This document shows positions 6,751-7,282 of a DNA stretch of 7,282 nucleotides, piece by piece. This stretch comes from Defluviitaleaceae bacterium (GTDB lineage: Bacteria; Bacillota; Clostridia; Lachnospirales; UBA5962), in contig WQZK01000089.1 in NCBI GenBank assembly GCA_009780765.1, forward strand, positions 1 through 7,282, given 5' to 3'. The first letter of the stretch is position 1. The number at the start of each line of letters is the position of its first letter. The notes under the pieces were generated by a model that saw only the letters and a list, made by a program, of their open reading frames with translations, had not been told where the DNA came from and ran no database searches. The position numbers and the translations under genes are program-made.

Positions 6751-6797
6751 AAAAATCCCCATAAGGGAAGGCATATAAAATGCTTCTCCTATGGGGG
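6751..6797 (-). terminator. Intrinsic terminator for the minus-strand acetyltransferase gene
   Basis: A long hairpin pairs CCCCATA (6757-6763) with TATGGGG (6790-6796) and continues inward through GGG-AAGGCAT with ATGCTTCTCC, with one bulge, one mismatch and two wobbles, around a five-base loop (6775-6779). On the minus strand it is followed directly by ATTTTTG (6756-6750), a U-tract. On the plus strand the sequence after it is GGTTCGTTC, which lacks U's, so it is a poorer terminator for the hydrolase gene. Confidence 0.7.
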
Positions 6798-6826
6798 GTT
6801 CGTTCAAAATCTACATTATTACGCTA

Positions 6827-6871
6827 AGGGGGCTTACTGTTCACAATATAGCAGTTTGCTTATACCCTCCT
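6827..6871. other. Possible weak secondary structure in the convergent intergenic region
   Basis: AGGGGG (6827-6832) can pair with CCTCCT (6866-6871), and inside it ACTG (6836-6839) with CAGT (6852-6855), with uneven unpaired stretches. The region 6709-6889 holds no convincing gene. This structure has no U-tract on the plus strand and cannot be called a terminator; it may be decayed sequence. Confidence 0.2.
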
Positions 6872-6889
6872 AGAGTTTAAATCATTATA

Positions 6890-7282
6890 TTATTCAATAT
6901 TCATTTCCATAAAGGTTGATTTTGCAGTTAATCCTAAGTGCTCATAAAATTTTCTAGCATCTTTATTAAAATCATAAACTAACAAATCTAAACGAGTAGC
7001 TCCGACTTCTTTAGCATAGGATTTCACTCGTTCTACTAATGCTCGACCTATTTGTCTACCCTTTGCACTTTCATCTACGCACATAGAATCAATAAAAATA
7101 CCTTTCACATCATAATATGTCGGGTCGCCTACAGCTTCATATTCTTCTATAATGCAATGTCCTAGAATATTTTCATCTTCTTCGAAAACAAATATTTTGG
7201 TACATCCATTTTTAAAACTCTCTTCAAAATACTCTTTCGTAAAAATAATTTTTTCAAACAAATCTGGACGAGCATCTATGTG
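6890..7282 (-). CDS. GNAT family N-acetyltransferase (partial, N-terminus beyond right edge)
   Basis: The visible 130 residues form the C-terminal part of a GNAT-fold acetyltransferase, which transfers acetyl from acetyl-CoA to an amine. The core strand and acetyl-CoA loop read IDSMCVDESAKGRQIGRALV, with R-Q-I-G-R-A as the Q/R-x-x-G-x-G/A pyrophosphate-binding motif. Near the end, ARKFYEHLGL matches the usual helix and the last strand ends MEMNIE. The frame stays open to the window edge and reads HIDARPDLFEK there; a similar ARPD-F segment is familiar from internal positions of this family. The TTG at 7261 is therefore an internal Leu codon, not a start, and roughly 20-30 residues are missing. 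The gene converges on the hydrolase gene and is followed by its own terminator hairpin. The substrate cannot be inferred. Confidence 0.88.
   Translation of the reverse strand, partial: HIDARPDLFEKIIFTKEYFEESFKNGCTKIFVFEEDENILGHCIIEEYEAVGDPTYYDVKGIFIDSMCVDESAKGRQIGRALVERVKSYAKEVGATRLDLLVYDFNKDARKFYEHLGLTAKSTFMEMNIE

Noticed and set aside
6485..6778. 97-codon plus-strand frame overlapping the end of the hydrolase gene
   Set aside because: It lies almost wholly within the hydrolase gene in another frame, ends inside the terminator hairpin and lacks a ribosome site.
7259..7261. TTG as the start codon of the acetyltransferase
   Set aside because: The frame continues upstream to the window edge with family-like residues (ARPDLF), so this is an internal Leu codon.

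Overview
The window looks like chromosomal DNA from a low-GC, Gram-positive anaerobe of the class Clostridia, perhaps a Lachnospiraceae-type organism. The evidence is the A+T-rich codon use, strong AGGAGG ribosome sites, a long Bacillus-type SRP RNA with an Alu domain, and the Firmicutes gene order SRP RNA - dnaX - ebfC - recR. Genus cannot be assigned from the sequence alone.

Left half, minus strand (about 3820 down to 1): a near-consensus promoter drives the SRP RNA (about 270 nt). It is followed closely by dnaX (DNA polymerase III tau/gamma), ebfC/ybaB (nucleoid-associated protein), recR (recombinational repair) and the membrane half of an ABC exporter that runs off the left edge. Short gaps (about 27, 29, 15 and 11 nt) and the lack of an obvious internal terminator suggest one transcription unit joining protein targeting, replication clamp loading and repair. 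dnaX carries a nine-A run, in the phase of an A-AAA-AAA slippery heptamer, exactly where a short gamma-like form would end.

Right half, plus strand (about 3850 to 6708): a second, divergent promoter drives a 688-residue uncharacterised protein. It has an odd N-terminal half, possibly a degenerate ribokinase-like fold, joined to a complete C-terminal AAA+ ATPase. A metallo-beta-lactamase-fold protein follows 23 nt later, so the two probably form an operon. This pair is the least understood part of the window.

Right edge, minus strand: the C-terminal part of a GNAT acetyltransferase converges on the operon. Between them is a hairpin whose U-tract faces the acetyltransferase transcript. No tRNA, CRISPR array, insertion sequence or phage gene was recognised.
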